Shown: positions 1-6,859 of the stretch, one piece after another
How positions within the stretch are numbered: position 1 is the stretch's first letter
How the letters are laid out: each line of letters begins with the position of its first letter
From: Candidatus Omnitrophota bacterium
GTDB taxonomy: Bacteria > Omnitrophota > Gorgyraeia > B26-G9
Length of the DNA stretch: 21,301 nucleotides
Assembly: GCA_023136735.1 (NCBI GenBank)
Contig: JAGLQQ010000098.1
Coordinates: 1 to 21,301 of the forward strand
Reading direction: 5' to 3'
Program-made: the position numbers and the translations under genes
Notes under the pieces: generated by a model
Database searches by the model: none
What the model saw: the letters and a program-made list of their open reading frames with translations, nothing else
Told to the model about the DNA's origin: nothing

Positions 1-9
1 TTAATAAAT

Positions 10-507
10 ATGTTTAAAATTAAAAGTAGGTTAAGAAATAGATCTAAGCACGCGTTCACTTTAGTTGAAATACTAATTGTGGTTGCTATTATTGCTATGC
101 TTGCGGCATTAGCTATCCCTAATCTGTTGTATAGTCGGATGCTTTCCAATGAAGCTGTCGCGCAGGGTACATTGAAAACAATTGTAAGTTCATGTGAGTC
201 TTTTCGCGCTACTGATATGCTTCGCAGCTTTCCACTAAATCTTGCTGTATTAACGACAGCTACACCGGCTTATTTCAGCAGCGCTGTAGATACTGTTACA
301 ACGGGTACCTCAAAGAATGGGTATTTTTATGAATATATTCAGATTGGCTTGCAGCAGTTTGTCTGCTCGGCGAGGCCTGCTACATACCGGTCAACCGGAA
401 TCAGGACCTTTGCTGTAAACGAAACAGGATTGCTTCGGGCAATTGATAATAACGGGGCCATCATAAATACAGTGGCATTGTATGAGGCAATGACTCCAAT
501 GCAGTAA
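10..507 (+). CDS. Type IV pilin-like / pseudopilin protein
   Basis: A 165-residue protein with a class III (prepilin) signal. A basic 15-residue leader (many Lys and Arg) ends in Ala15, followed by FTLVEILIVVAIIAMLAALA (residues 16-35), the hydrophobic helix that anchors the subunit in the membrane and packs the pilus core. Glu20 is the conserved Glu5 of the mature protein. The prepilin peptidase cleavage would be after Ala15 instead of the usual Gly, which some prepilins allow. The rest has no recognisable signature. Such proteins are major or minor subunits of type IV pili or type II secretion pseudopili, and the PilM/N/O/P/Q cluster downstream favours a pilus role. The reading frame stays open to the left window edge, so a start further upstream cannot be excluded, although a 15-residue leader is typical. 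Whether it is a major or minor pilin cannot be decided here. Confidence 0.85.
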   Translation: MFKIKSRLRNRSKHAFTLVEILIVVAIIAMLAALAIPNLLYSRMLSNEAVAQGTLKTIVSSCESFRATDMLRSFPLNLAVLTTATPAYFSSAVDTVTTGTSKNGYFYEYIQIGLQQFVCSARPATYRSTGIRTFAVNETGLLRAIDNNGAIINTVALYEAMTPMQ

Positions 508-557
508 TAGAAGTGGAATTCTTTTGGAACTGCTAAAATGATATTAGAAAAAAAACC

Positions 558-608
558 GATTACACCGATATGCTAATAGAAAACAATCTTTTTAATCTTT
601 TAATAATC
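558..608. repeat. GATTACACCGAT-type intergenic repeat, copy 1 (partial)
   Basis: GATTACACCGATAT at 558-571 recurs as GATTACACCGAT at 8504 and in degenerate form at 12437 and 12622. AATCTTTTAATAATC at 594-608 is identical to 12791-12805 and close to a segment near 8561. This copy lacks the TGTAATC arm that closes the long hairpin in the copy at 8504-8584, so it looks like a truncated or rearranged member. Confidence 0.65.
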
Positions 609-614
609 TGCCTG

Positions 615-643
615 CCCCGTTAGATGTTTACTATCTAACAGGG
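615..643. repeat. CCCCGTTAGAT hairpin (CCCGTTAGA palindrome family)
   Basis: CCCCGTTAGAT (615-625) pairs with ATCTAACAGGG (633-643) at 10 of 11 positions around a 7-base loop. The same CCCGTTAGA / TCTAACGGG arms occur as separated inverted ends at 12452/12764 and 17652/17752. There is no T-tract after it, so it is unlikely to be an intrinsic terminator. The compact palindrome resembles REP-type elements. Confidence 0.65.
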
Positions 644-682
644 TGAATAATCAAGGGGCATACTTAAATTCAGCCTTACAAT

Positions 683-732
683 TTGCAAATCATCAGGTTA
701 TAGAAAATTGTTCACATTAATTAAGAATGACC
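683..732. repeat. AT-rich ~50-base repeat, copy 1
   Basis: This stretch aligns with 8613-8663 over about 50 bases with scattered substitutions and one indel. The two share CAAATCAT, GTTATA and an identical TAATTAAGAATGA near the end. Both copies lie a short way upstream of an operon (the GGDEF/pil genes here, infB there), so the unit is either a mobile repeat or a shared regulatory region. No function is evident. Confidence 0.6.
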
Positions 733-805
733 TTTTTAAATTGAGCTCTCTCGTATTGCTAAAGCTAGAATTATATTAAAAAAAATAAAAAAATACATAA
801 TTTTA

Positions 806-835
806 TTGACAAGCAGTTAAAAAAAGTGTTATTAT
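806..835 (+). promoter_or_regulatory. Sigma-70-type promoter for the ORF69-GGDEF-pil operon
   Basis: A perfect -35 TTGACA at 806-811 and a -10 TATTAT at 830-835 are separated by 18 bases. An overlapping TATACT at 833-838 is an alternative -10. A very A/T-rich stretch upstream (about 770-805) could act as an UP element. The first ORF downstream with a good ribosome binding site starts at 892. This is the only strong promoter visible before the pilus genes. Confidence 0.7.
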
Positions 836-891
836 ACTTTTAAGATTTAAGCGTGTGTATTTATTAGGCTTAAGGAAAAGGAGTTTAGAAA

Positions 892-1101
892 ATGACATGG
901 AAGTGCTTTTCTAATCAAGTTGGCAAGAATTCTAATTTGCTCTACACTGGTAGTAATCTACAAAAATCTACACAACAGCACCATTCTGAAATATATCTAA
1001 CGGCCTTTAGAAATACGATTCATTATTCTGTGCAAAAAAGAAAAAACTCTGATATGATTGTTTGGGGGGGGGGCTCTGAGATAAAAGAGCATAATATATG
1101 A
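892..1101 (+). CDS. Small hypothetical protein / leader ORF containing a G10 tract
   Basis: A 69-residue ORF with a good Shine-Dalgarno sequence (AAAAGGAG) before its ATG, lying just downstream of the promoter at 806-835. Its stop codon (1099-1101) overlaps the start codon of the diguanylate cyclase in an ATGA arrangement, a hallmark of translational coupling. The protein resembles no family I recognise. It is polar and basic, rich in Ser, Asn and Gln, with no signal peptide or membrane segment. A run of ten G (1064-1073) encodes WGGG near its C-terminus. Only this G-tract phase places the stop on the downstream start: adding or losing one G would end translation about 15-20 bases earlier. 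It may be a real small protein, a leader peptide controlling the next gene, or a chance ORF. The ribosome binding site and overlap favour translation. Confidence 0.45.
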   Translation: MTWKCFSNQVGKNSNLLYTGSNLQKSTQQHHSEIYLTAFRNTIHYSVQKRKNSDMIVWGGGSEIKEHNI

Positions 1102-2372
1102 ATAAGCTGCTAATGATACTTCCCATTTTTGGTGTTTTGTTTTTAGGAATTTTTTGGGTGATTAATCCATTAATTGGTCCTAGTTTGTTAGTGATTACGT
1201 TTCCTTTTATGGTGCTGACACTGGCAGCAATTAGTGAGAGGAAACAGGCAAAAAAAAAATTAGGAGAGGTATTTATACTCTTTCAAGCAGAAAAAGATGA
1301 AATTAAAAAAGAGGTTCAGCGCAAAGAAAAATTGCATGAGGAGCAGAATCAATTGCTGCAGAACTTTAGTCGTGACCTTTCTACAGCACTGAATAAAGAC
1401 CAGCTTTTAAGAGTTATAGTAACCGCGTTTTCTAAAGTGACTGGCTCTATTGCTGGAGATAGTCAGTGTTTTTTATTGAGCCATGATGCTGCTGTTCGGG
1501 AATTTAAGTATGAAGTTGGGGATAATTTTGATTCCAATACTTTGAAATCAACCAGTTTTAGTGCTGAAGATGATTTGATTAAGACAATAACAAAGACAAA
1601 AAAGATACAGACCTTTGTTAGTGATATTTTCGGTGGAGATTCTAATATTAGGTATTTTTTAAAGGAAGAACGGATTACATACCTTTCGCAGCTTGGATCA
1701 TTAGCATTAGTGCCCTTAATATTGGAAAATGAAGTTTGGGGGATAGTGGTGATTTTTTGCCAAGAAGGGGCAGCAGCAAAAATCAAGAGCGAGGAATCAT
1801 TTTATTTATTGCTGGTGGCTCAGGCTTCAATTGCATTGGGAAGTGCTATCCATCGCGGGCTTGCGTCTGTTGACAGATTGACTCAACTTTACAATAGGAC
1901 TTTTTTGCAAAAACGTATGAATGAAGAAATTGAGTTTTGCAGCCGGCAATTGCTGCCCATGAGTATAATAATGATTGATATAGATAATTTTAAAGAAGTT
2001 AATGATAGTTACGGGCATTCAGAAGGAGATATGGTTCTTAAAAAAATTGCTCAGCTAATTAGTAATTGTGTGAGGTTAACTGATCTTTGCGCCAGGTATG
2101 GTGGTGAGGAGTTTGTTGTGGTCTTACCGGGTATCGCGGAAAACCCTGATGATAAGTTCTCCATTGCTGAGAGATTAAGAGCGTCGGTTGAAAACGCTGA
2201 TTTTGTAATATTAGGGGAAAAGCACCTTAAGGTTACCATTAGTGTTGGAGTAACTGTACGAAAATACCCTGAAGACAAAGAGTCGGATATAGAAAAGCTC
2301 ATTATTCGTGCGGACAAGTTGATGTATAAAGCTAAAAATGAAGGAAGAAATTGCGTGCGCTATGACGCGTAA
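1098..2372 (+). CDS. Membrane-anchored GAF-GGDEF diguanylate cyclase
   Basis: A 424-residue protein that should make cyclic di-GMP from two GTP. Two N-terminal hydrophobic segments (about residues 4-22 and 27-46) anchor it in the inner membrane. A coiled-coil-like charged linker (about 48-90) leads to a GAF-type sensor domain (about 95-250). The C-terminal GGDEF domain (about 257-420) has an intact active-site GGEEF (335-339) and DRLTQLYNR at its entry. RLTD (326-329), five residues before GGEEF, matches the RxxD inhibitory site, so product feedback is expected. The GAF ligand is unknown. Its start overlaps the stop of the 69-aa ORF, and its stop lies 14 bases before the pilM-type gene, so it is probably co-transcribed with pilus assembly genes. 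An A10 tract (1250-1259) lies in the codons for the linker. No EAL or HD-GYP domain is present. Confidence 0.92.
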   Translation: MNKLLMILPIFGVLFLGIFWVINPLIGPSLLVITFPFMVLTLAAISERKQAKKKLGEVFILFQAEKDEIKKEVQRKEKLHEEQNQLLQNFSRDLSTALNKDQLLRVIVTAFSKVTGSIAGDSQCFLLSHDAAVREFKYEVGDNFDSNTLKSTSFSAEDDLIKTITKTKKIQTFVSDIFGGDSNIRYFLKEERITYLSQLGSLALVPLILENEVWGIVVIFCQEGAAAKIKSEESFYLLLVAQASIALGSAIHRGLASVDRLTQLYNRTFLQKRMNEEIEFCSRQLLPMSIIMIDIDNFKEVNDSYGHSEGDMVLKKIAQLISNCVRLTDLCARYGGEEFVVVLPGIAENPDDKFSIAERLRASVENADFVILGEKHLKVTISVGVTVRKYPEDKESDIEKLIIRADKLMYKAKNEGRNCVRYDA

Positions 2373-2386
2373 TAAATAGGGGAAAA

Positions 2387-4069
2387 ATGTTCCAAAAACA
2401 AAAAAACGCCATAGGGCTTGAAATAGGTGATGGATTAGTAAAAGCAATGCATATTATTTCAAGCAATAAAGAGAATAAGCTTATTGGTTTTGAGATGGTG
2501 GAAGTAAATTTTAGAGATGGCCGTCAAGGGATTGTCAATGCTATGAAAGAAGTACTTGGCAGACTTGGTTTAAAGAAAAATGACAAAGTCAATATTTCAG
2601 TATCTGGAGAGTCTGTAATGGTTAGGGATATCCATTGGCCTCAGATGACAAATGAAGAGATAAGAAAGGCTTTAAAGTTTGAAGTTGAACGCCAGGTTCA
2701 TTATAAAAATGATGAAATTGTGTTTGATTACTACTCTGTTATGGATAAGTCTATTGCGGAGACAAAAACCAGAGTTATTCTTGTCGCGGCTAAAAAGGAT
2801 CTTATTGAAAATTATTCCAGCTTGATTCAGTCGTCAGGGTATAAGTGCGGATTTATAGAAGTAGATACCTTTAGCTTACTGAACGCCTTCTATATTAATG
2901 GACCTGAAGTTGCCCCTGAAAAAACGATAGCAATTATCAATATTGGTCTGGAGGTTACTAATATTGATATAATTAGAGGAAAAATAGTAGGACTGACCAA
3001 AGACGCGTTTGTTGCATGGAACAATCTTGTCGATGCTTTGCCTGAAGAAGTAGAGCTTGATTTTGATAATGTTACTGCTTTGAAGGGATTGATGGGCACT
3101 GATGATGTTTATGAGCTTGTTTTGTTTATTATGAACGCGCTTTCCAACCAGGTGCGCAGGACAATCGAGTTTTACGAAAGTCAGGGGCGCGATACTGTTG
3201 AAGAAATTTATCTTTGCGGAAAACTTGCGATGTATAAGAATATGGACAAGTATTTGCAGAATATTTTAGGATTAAAGGTAATTATTTGGAACCCCATTTC
3301 AAAAATAAGCTATAAGCCTAAGCTTTTTGAGGGTAAAAATATCAAGGAAAATTCCCTAATGCTTGCTTTGTGTAGTGGGCTAGCATGCAGAAGAGCTTTT
3401 GATATCGATCTTACTACATCTAAAAAAGCTGAACAAAGAAATGTGGTTTTGGGTTTCCTTATTGAATATAGAGCTCTATTTTATACCGCATTGGTTGTAG
3501 TATGCTTTCTTGTTGGTTTATGGGTAATTCTTTTAAGCCAAATTAAGGTAAAGGAAAATCGAAAACAAGAATTGCTGCTTGAAAATCAAAAGTTAAATGA
3601 AATCATCAAAGACATTGAAAGCTTGAATCAGGGAAGAATGCTTTTAGGTGAACACATGAGTGTTGCTAAAGCACTGCTTTCTCATAGATTGCTCTGGAGC
3701 CAAAAGCTCTATGAAATCAGCAAAAACATTTCAAGTGAGATGTGGCTGAAGGAAATAGATATAAAAGAGTTGAGCGGTGCTGCGGCGCGTGATAATACTG
3801 CTCATTTGGGAGTGCTAGCTGATGGTAGCGTTGCGCCAGAAGTTGCGGTAGAGGTGAGGACGCCGCTTGTTTTGATAATTAAAGGTATTGTGTATTCTGA
3901 ATCAAGCAAAAATTTACTGGGTGAAATTAATCAGTTTGTTAGTAATTTAAACAATGATGAGGGATTTAAAAACGATTTCAATAAGATTGAACTTAAGCGC
4001 TCGTATCTAGATAAATTCGGAGAGACGCCGGTAATGAATTTTAGAATAGAATGTATTTTAAAAAGGTAA
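2387..4069 (+). CDS. pilM: PilM-PilN fusion protein, type IV pilus inner-membrane platform
   Basis: A 560-residue protein joining two usually separate pilus proteins. Residues 1 to about 335 are PilM, an actin/FtsA-like ATPase on the cytoplasmic face: AIGLEIGDG near the N-terminus is the phosphate-1 region and IAIINIG (181-187) the second phosphate loop. Residues about 337-560 match PilN: a short segment AFDIDLT (337-343) where free PilN carries its PilM-binding peptide, one membrane helix (about 364-384), a coiled coil (about 385-415), and a periplasmic ferredoxin-like part including LLWSQKLYEISKNI and MWLKEIDI. The start has AGGGGA upstream. PilO follows after 4 bases. Separate PilM proteins are about 350 residues and PilN about 180-200, so the summed length fits a clean fusion with no stop or frameshift between them. 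It connects the cytoplasmic assembly ATPases to the periplasmic PilO/PilP/PilQ complex. Confidence 0.88.
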   Translation: MFQKQKNAIGLEIGDGLVKAMHIISSNKENKLIGFEMVEVNFRDGRQGIVNAMKEVLGRLGLKKNDKVNISVSGESVMVRDIHWPQMTNEEIRKALKFEVERQVHYKNDEIVFDYYSVMDKSIAETKTRVILVAAKKDLIENYSSLIQSSGYKCGFIEVDTFSLLNAFYINGPEVAPEKTIAIINIGLEVTNIDIIRGKIVGLTKDAFVAWNNLVDALPEEVELDFDNVTALKGLMGTDDVYELVLFIMNALSNQVRRTIEFYESQGRDTVEEIYLCGKLAMYKNMDKYLQNILGLKVIIWNPISKISYKPKLFEGKNIKENSLMLALCSGLACRRAFDIDLTTSKKAEQRNVVLGFLIEYRALFYTALVVVCFLVGLWVILLSQIKVKENRKQELLLENQKLNEIIKDIESLNQGRMLLGEHMSVAKALLSHRLLWSQKLYEISKNISSEMWLKEIDIKELSGAAARDNTAHLGVLADGSVAPEVAVEVRTPLVLIIKGIVYSESSKNLLGEINQFVSNLNNDEGFKNDFNKIELKRSYLDKFGETPVMNFRIECILKR

Positions 4070-4073
4070 TTTT

Positions 4074-4643
4074 ATGAAGAAAAAGCTAACTCAAAAAGAG
4101 CAAATATTTATTGCGGGGATAATATTTATTGGGATAATAGTCGTGTTTTGTTTCATGTTTATTTTTAAGCCAATGCTGAAGATGATCATGGTTTATAGTA
4201 ACGAAGAGGCAACTGTAAAAGCTCAATTGCAAAATGCGGCTAAGTTTACTGCCGATAGAGAAAGGCTCACCGCGGAGGCAAAGAATATTTCAACTAAAAT
4301 AGATTTTTATGAAAAGAAACTGCCGAAGGGAACTGATATTCCGCAAGTGCTCGATGAATTGGTAAAGATAGGTGAAAAATCAAAAGTGACGTTTATTACT
4401 ATTGAGCCGCAGGAAGTTGAAAGAATCCATGTAGGGCAGGGTGGGAAAAAGAGCTATTTAAAAATCCCAATAGAACTAAAGTTAACCTCAGGTTACCATG
4501 AAATTGCTTTATTTATTAACGGTGTGGAAAATTTTCCTCAGTTTATGATAGTAGATGATGTCAAAATAATGGGAAATATTAATAAAGGGAAGGTGCATGA
4601 TTGCAGGTTGACTGTAAGTGCTTTTTCCTTAGAGGGTAAATAA
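4074..4643 (+). CDS. pilO: PilO-like type IV pilus inner-membrane protein
   Basis: A 189-residue bitopic membrane protein: short basic cytoplasmic start, one membrane helix (about residues 11-33), a periplasmic coiled coil (about 42-82), then a compact alpha/beta region (about 85-189) typical of PilO. In characterised type IVa pili, PilO pairs with PilN and binds PilP, aligning the inner-membrane platform with the secretin. LPKGTDIPQVLDELVKIG and the following VTFITIEP segment fit the family. It begins 4 bases after the pilM-N fusion, with AAAGG upstream, and is followed 2 bases later by the PilP-like gene. Sequence conservation in PilO is low, so the assignment rests on topology, length and context together. 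Confidence 0.85.
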   Translation: MKKKLTQKEQIFIAGIIFIGIIVVFCFMFIFKPMLKMIMVYSNEEATVKAQLQNAAKFTADRERLTAEAKNISTKIDFYEKKLPKGTDIPQVLDELVKIGEKSKVTFITIEPQEVERIHVGQGGKKSYLKIPIELKLTSGYHEIALFINGVENFPQFMIVDDVKIMGNINKGKVHDCRLTVSAFSLEGK

Positions 4644-4645
4644 AT

Positions 4646-5086
4646 ATGGGACGAAATGCTGCGAATAATTTATTTAATTTAACGCTAATTCTCTCTTTAT
4701 GTTTGATAAGCTCAATGTTTGCATTAGTCGATTCGCGGGCTGAGGAATCTAGCGGGAATCAGAATGAATTTATATACTCACAAGATGAGCGTGTTGATCC
4801 GTTTATAGAATTGCTTAGTTCTAAAGGCTTGAAAAAGGAGATGGGTTCATCTTCAAGAGAAGAAATGTTAGTGCATCTTCTAAAAATAAAGGTAAGCGGG
4901 ATCATGTGGGATGAAACAATGCCTATCGCAATGATAAATAAAAAAATGCGGAAAGAAGGCGACGTTGTTAAAAATTTAACGATAAAAAAAATCAATGTGA
5001 ATAGTGTGATTTTAGAGTATTGCGACCAGACGCATGAAATAGTACTAATAAAAAAGAAGAAAATGGATGATCAAGGAGGGATTTAA
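4646..5086 (+). CDS. PilP/GspC-like periplasmic pilus protein
   Basis: A 146-residue protein with an N-terminal hydrophobic segment (about residues 8-27), probably a signal peptide or anchor. There is no lipobox in the place expected for classical lipoprotein PilP. DPF (51-53) and the region about 76-136 (VSGIMWDETMPIAMIN followed by a GD turn and LTIKKINVNSVIL) match the beta-rich HR domain shared by PilP and GspC, which contacts the N-terminal domains of the secretin. It lies exactly where PilP is expected, between PilO and PilQ. Its TAA stop shares a base with the ATG of the secretin gene, which has a strong Shine-Dalgarno (AAGGAGG) inside this ORF. The family assignment comes from the HR pattern and position; detailed similarity is weak. 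Confidence 0.75.
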   Translation: MGRNAANNLFNLTLILSLCLISSMFALVDSRAEESSGNQNEFIYSQDERVDPFIELLSSKGLKKEMGSSSREEMLVHLLKIKVSGIMWDETMPIAMINKKMRKEGDVVKNLTIKKINVNSVILEYCDQTHEIVLIKKKKMDDQGGI

Positions 5087-6720
5087 TGAAATTAATGCAT
5101 AGATTCTCAAGGAAGAGAATGTTCCTGATGTTATTTATTTGCGCAATGATATCTATCGGCCTTATAATGCCGTCAACTCAGCTAAGTTTTGCAGTGGAAG
5201 CTGAAAAAGACAAAAACCTGGATGAGGAAGCGGCTGAAGCGGCGGCGAGCGAAAATTATGGGAAGAAATTGCTTTCAATCACCTTGAAGGAAACAGACCT
5301 TAGAGAAGTGCTTAATATACTGGCTTTTAAAGGCGGTGTAAACATAATCGCAGGTGATGATGTTGATTCCAAGGTGAATGTGCAGCTTAAAGATGTTCCT
5401 TGGGAACAGGCGCTTGATGTTATATTAAAAACTTACAATTACACTTATAAACGTGAAGATAAATTAATACGAGTAATGAGTCTGGCTAGGGCGCTTGAGG
5501 AGGAGAGCAAGCTGCCTCTAGAAACTAGAATTGTGCCTCTTAATTTTGCTAAAGTTGATGATCTTAAAGGATCATTAGGGAAGATATTGAGTAAACGCGG
5601 TACTATCGAGGTTGACAATCGTACAAATTCTTTGATTATCACTGATGTGCCGGAAACTGTGCAAAAAGTTGAGATCGCGGCAATGGAGCTAGACACTAAA
5701 ACTCCTCAGGTTCTCATAGAAGCCATGATGGTTGATGTAAAAATTACTAATAATGAAGAATGGGGAACAATAATAAGTCAGCTTACAAACCCTAAATCTC
5801 ACAATAATTCAAATATGTTGACGACCAGTATGGCGGGTTCACAGACGAATAATCTTTCGTTTACTGCGATGTCGGATAATTTTAATATTGCTGCTATTAT
5901 TGATATTTGGGTCACTCAAAATAAGGCTGTTATTCTAGCAAGTCCTAAAGTTTTGACGCTTGATAACCAGGAAGCAACGATAGAAATTATAGAGAAGATT
6001 CCATATATTGAAACCGTAGATACTGGTGGAGGTGCTACGCAGAATATTAAATTTGAAGAAGCTGGGGTTAAACTGTCTGTAACTCCGCATATAACAAGCG
6101 GTAGATTTATTTCTATGAATGTGAAGCCTTCGCAGGCTTTTAGCTCAGGTACATTCCAAGACCGTCTTATCATTGACGAGAGAAAGGCAGAAACGAATTT
6201 ATTGGTCAGAGATGGCCAGACTATTGTTATCGGAGGGTTACGTCAGACTAGTGAAACCTTTTCTTATGAAAAAGTACCTGTTTTAGGTGATATTCCATAT
6301 CTTGGTATGCTTTTTAAGAAGAAAGTGAAAAAAAAAGTGGAAACAGAACTTGTGCTTTTTGTGACGCCCCATATTATTGTCCAATCAATGCTCTCAGACA
6401 GAGAGCTGGAGCTTTACGAGCAGTTGGATAAGTCTAGTGCGGCAATCACAGATGATAGAACTGAGATGCAGAGGCTGAAGGACTTTACGAAAGCGGTAAA
6501 CCAAAAATTTAAAGCTAAAAAGATTGCTGAAGAAGAGGTACTAATCAGAGAGAGTGAGTCAAAACAGACTAAGTTTAGTAACAAAAAAGCAATTTTAGGG
6601 CAGAAAAAGCGAAAATCTTTGCTTGGTGGTAAGAAAAGCGGGGATTCTGTAGAAATGGATACACTTGAGATAGAAGCTATAAAATTCCGTGAGTCTTTAA
6701 GAGACATGAAAACCAATTAA
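5086..6720 (+). CDS. pilQ: PilQ-like secretin, type IV pilus outer-membrane channel
   Basis: A 544-residue secretin, the outer-membrane pore through which the pilus passes. There is a signal peptide (about residues 8-37), an acidic linker, an STN/N0-type domain (about 62-130, DLREVLNILA then a VPWEQALDVIL motif), an N1-type KH-like domain (about 145-205), and the secretin barrel domain (about 207-432) with VLASPKVLTLDNQEATIEI, VRDGQTIVIGGL and the hallmark VPVLGDIPYLGMLF leading to ELVLFVTPHI. It is shorter than proteobacterial PilQ (about 700-770 residues) because the N-terminal AMIN domains are absent. The C-terminal extension (about 435-544) is charged and Lys-rich, with no recognisable pilotin-binding domain. 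The start overlaps the previous stop and has a strong ribosome binding site. The operon appears to end here. Confidence 0.93.
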   Translation: MKLMHRFSRKRMFLMLFICAMISIGLIMPSTQLSFAVEAEKDKNLDEEAAEAAASENYGKKLLSITLKETDLREVLNILAFKGGVNIIAGDDVDSKVNVQLKDVPWEQALDVILKTYNYTYKREDKLIRVMSLARALEEESKLPLETRIVPLNFAKVDDLKGSLGKILSKRGTIEVDNRTNSLIITDVPETVQKVEIAAMELDTKTPQVLIEAMMVDVKITNNEEWGTIISQLTNPKSHNNSNMLTTSMAGSQTNNLSFTAMSDNFNIAAIIDIWVTQNKAVILASPKVLTLDNQEATIEIIEKIPYIETVDTGGGATQNIKFEEAGVKLSVTPHITSGRFISMNVKPSQAFSSGTFQDRLIIDERKAETNLLVRDGQTIVIGGLRQTSETFSYEKVPVLGDIPYLGMLFKKKVKKKVETELVLFVTPHIIVQSMLSDRELELYEQLDKSSAAITDDRTEMQRLKDFTKAVNQKFKAKKIAEEEVLIRESESKQTKFSNKKAILGQKKRKSLLGGKKSGDSVEMDTLEIEAIKFRESLRDMKTN

Positions 6721-6761
6721 AAGCAGTAATGCGCTTGATTGAAATTAAATATTGGAAGGAC

Positions 6762-6789
6762 TTGACAATATGTGATTTAAGGGTATAAT
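6762..6789 (+). promoter_or_regulatory. Near-consensus sigma-70 promoter for rimP-nusA-infB
   Basis: A perfect -35 TTGACA at 6762-6767 and a perfect -10 TATAAT at 6784-6789, with a 16-base spacer. It lies 42 bases after the pilQ stop. Transcription would start near 6796, giving a leader of about 64 bases before the rimP start at 6860 that contains the terminator hairpin at 6820-6846. This is one of the strongest promoter matches in the window. Confidence 0.85.
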
Positions 6790-6819
6790 AAACACAACTG
6801 CTAATGGAACAAATATGTT

Positions 6820-6846
6820 AAGTGGGAATTGCTTCCCGCTTTTTTT
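6820..6846 (+). terminator. Intrinsic terminator / attenuator hairpin in the rimP leader
   Basis: AAGTGGGAA (6820-6828) pairs with TTCCCGCTT (6833-6841) in a 9-base-pair stem (one T-G wobble) around a TTGC loop. Seven T (6840-6846) follow. It lies about 25 bases after the predicted transcription start and just before the rimP ribosome binding site, so it can act as a premature terminator (attenuator) of the rimP-nusA operon. It would also stop read-through from pilQ. Premature terminators in rimP leaders are described in other bacteria (the rimP-leader class), and NusA, encoded here, acts on hairpin terminators. Autoregulation is therefore plausible but inferred. Confidence 0.75.
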
Positions 6847-6859
6847 GTGGAGAAAACAG

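Larger units (their letters stand above)
508..891. other. Repeat-bearing intergenic region between the pilin gene and the diguanylate cyclase operon
   Basis: This 384-base gap holds no convincing gene on either strand. In order it contains a GATTACACCGAT / AATCTTTTAATAATC module (558-608), a CCCCGTTAGAT hairpin (615-643), an AT-rich repeat shared with the infB upstream region (683-732), a very A-rich stretch (about 770-800) and the promoter at 806-835. I see no T-tailed hairpin after the pilin stop, so where the pilin transcript ends is unclear. Confidence 0.7.

Noticed and set aside
615..643. Hairpin after the pilin gene as an intrinsic terminator
   Set aside because: The stem is good but is followed by GTGAATAATC, not a T-tract, and the arms match the dispersed CCCGTTAGA repeat family.
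508..891. c-di-GMP riboswitch (GEMM type) upstream of the GGDEF/pilus operon
   Set aside because: I looked for the conserved GEMM core motifs in the leader and saw none. The leader between the promoter and 892 is only about 50 bases, too short for an aptamer plus expression platform.
6815..6859. ATG 6815 as the rimP start
   Set aside because: The extra 15 codons are the terminator stem and its T-tract and do not resemble the RimP N-terminus. GTG 6860 has a better ribosome binding site. It is kept only as a possible leader frame in the attenuation finding.
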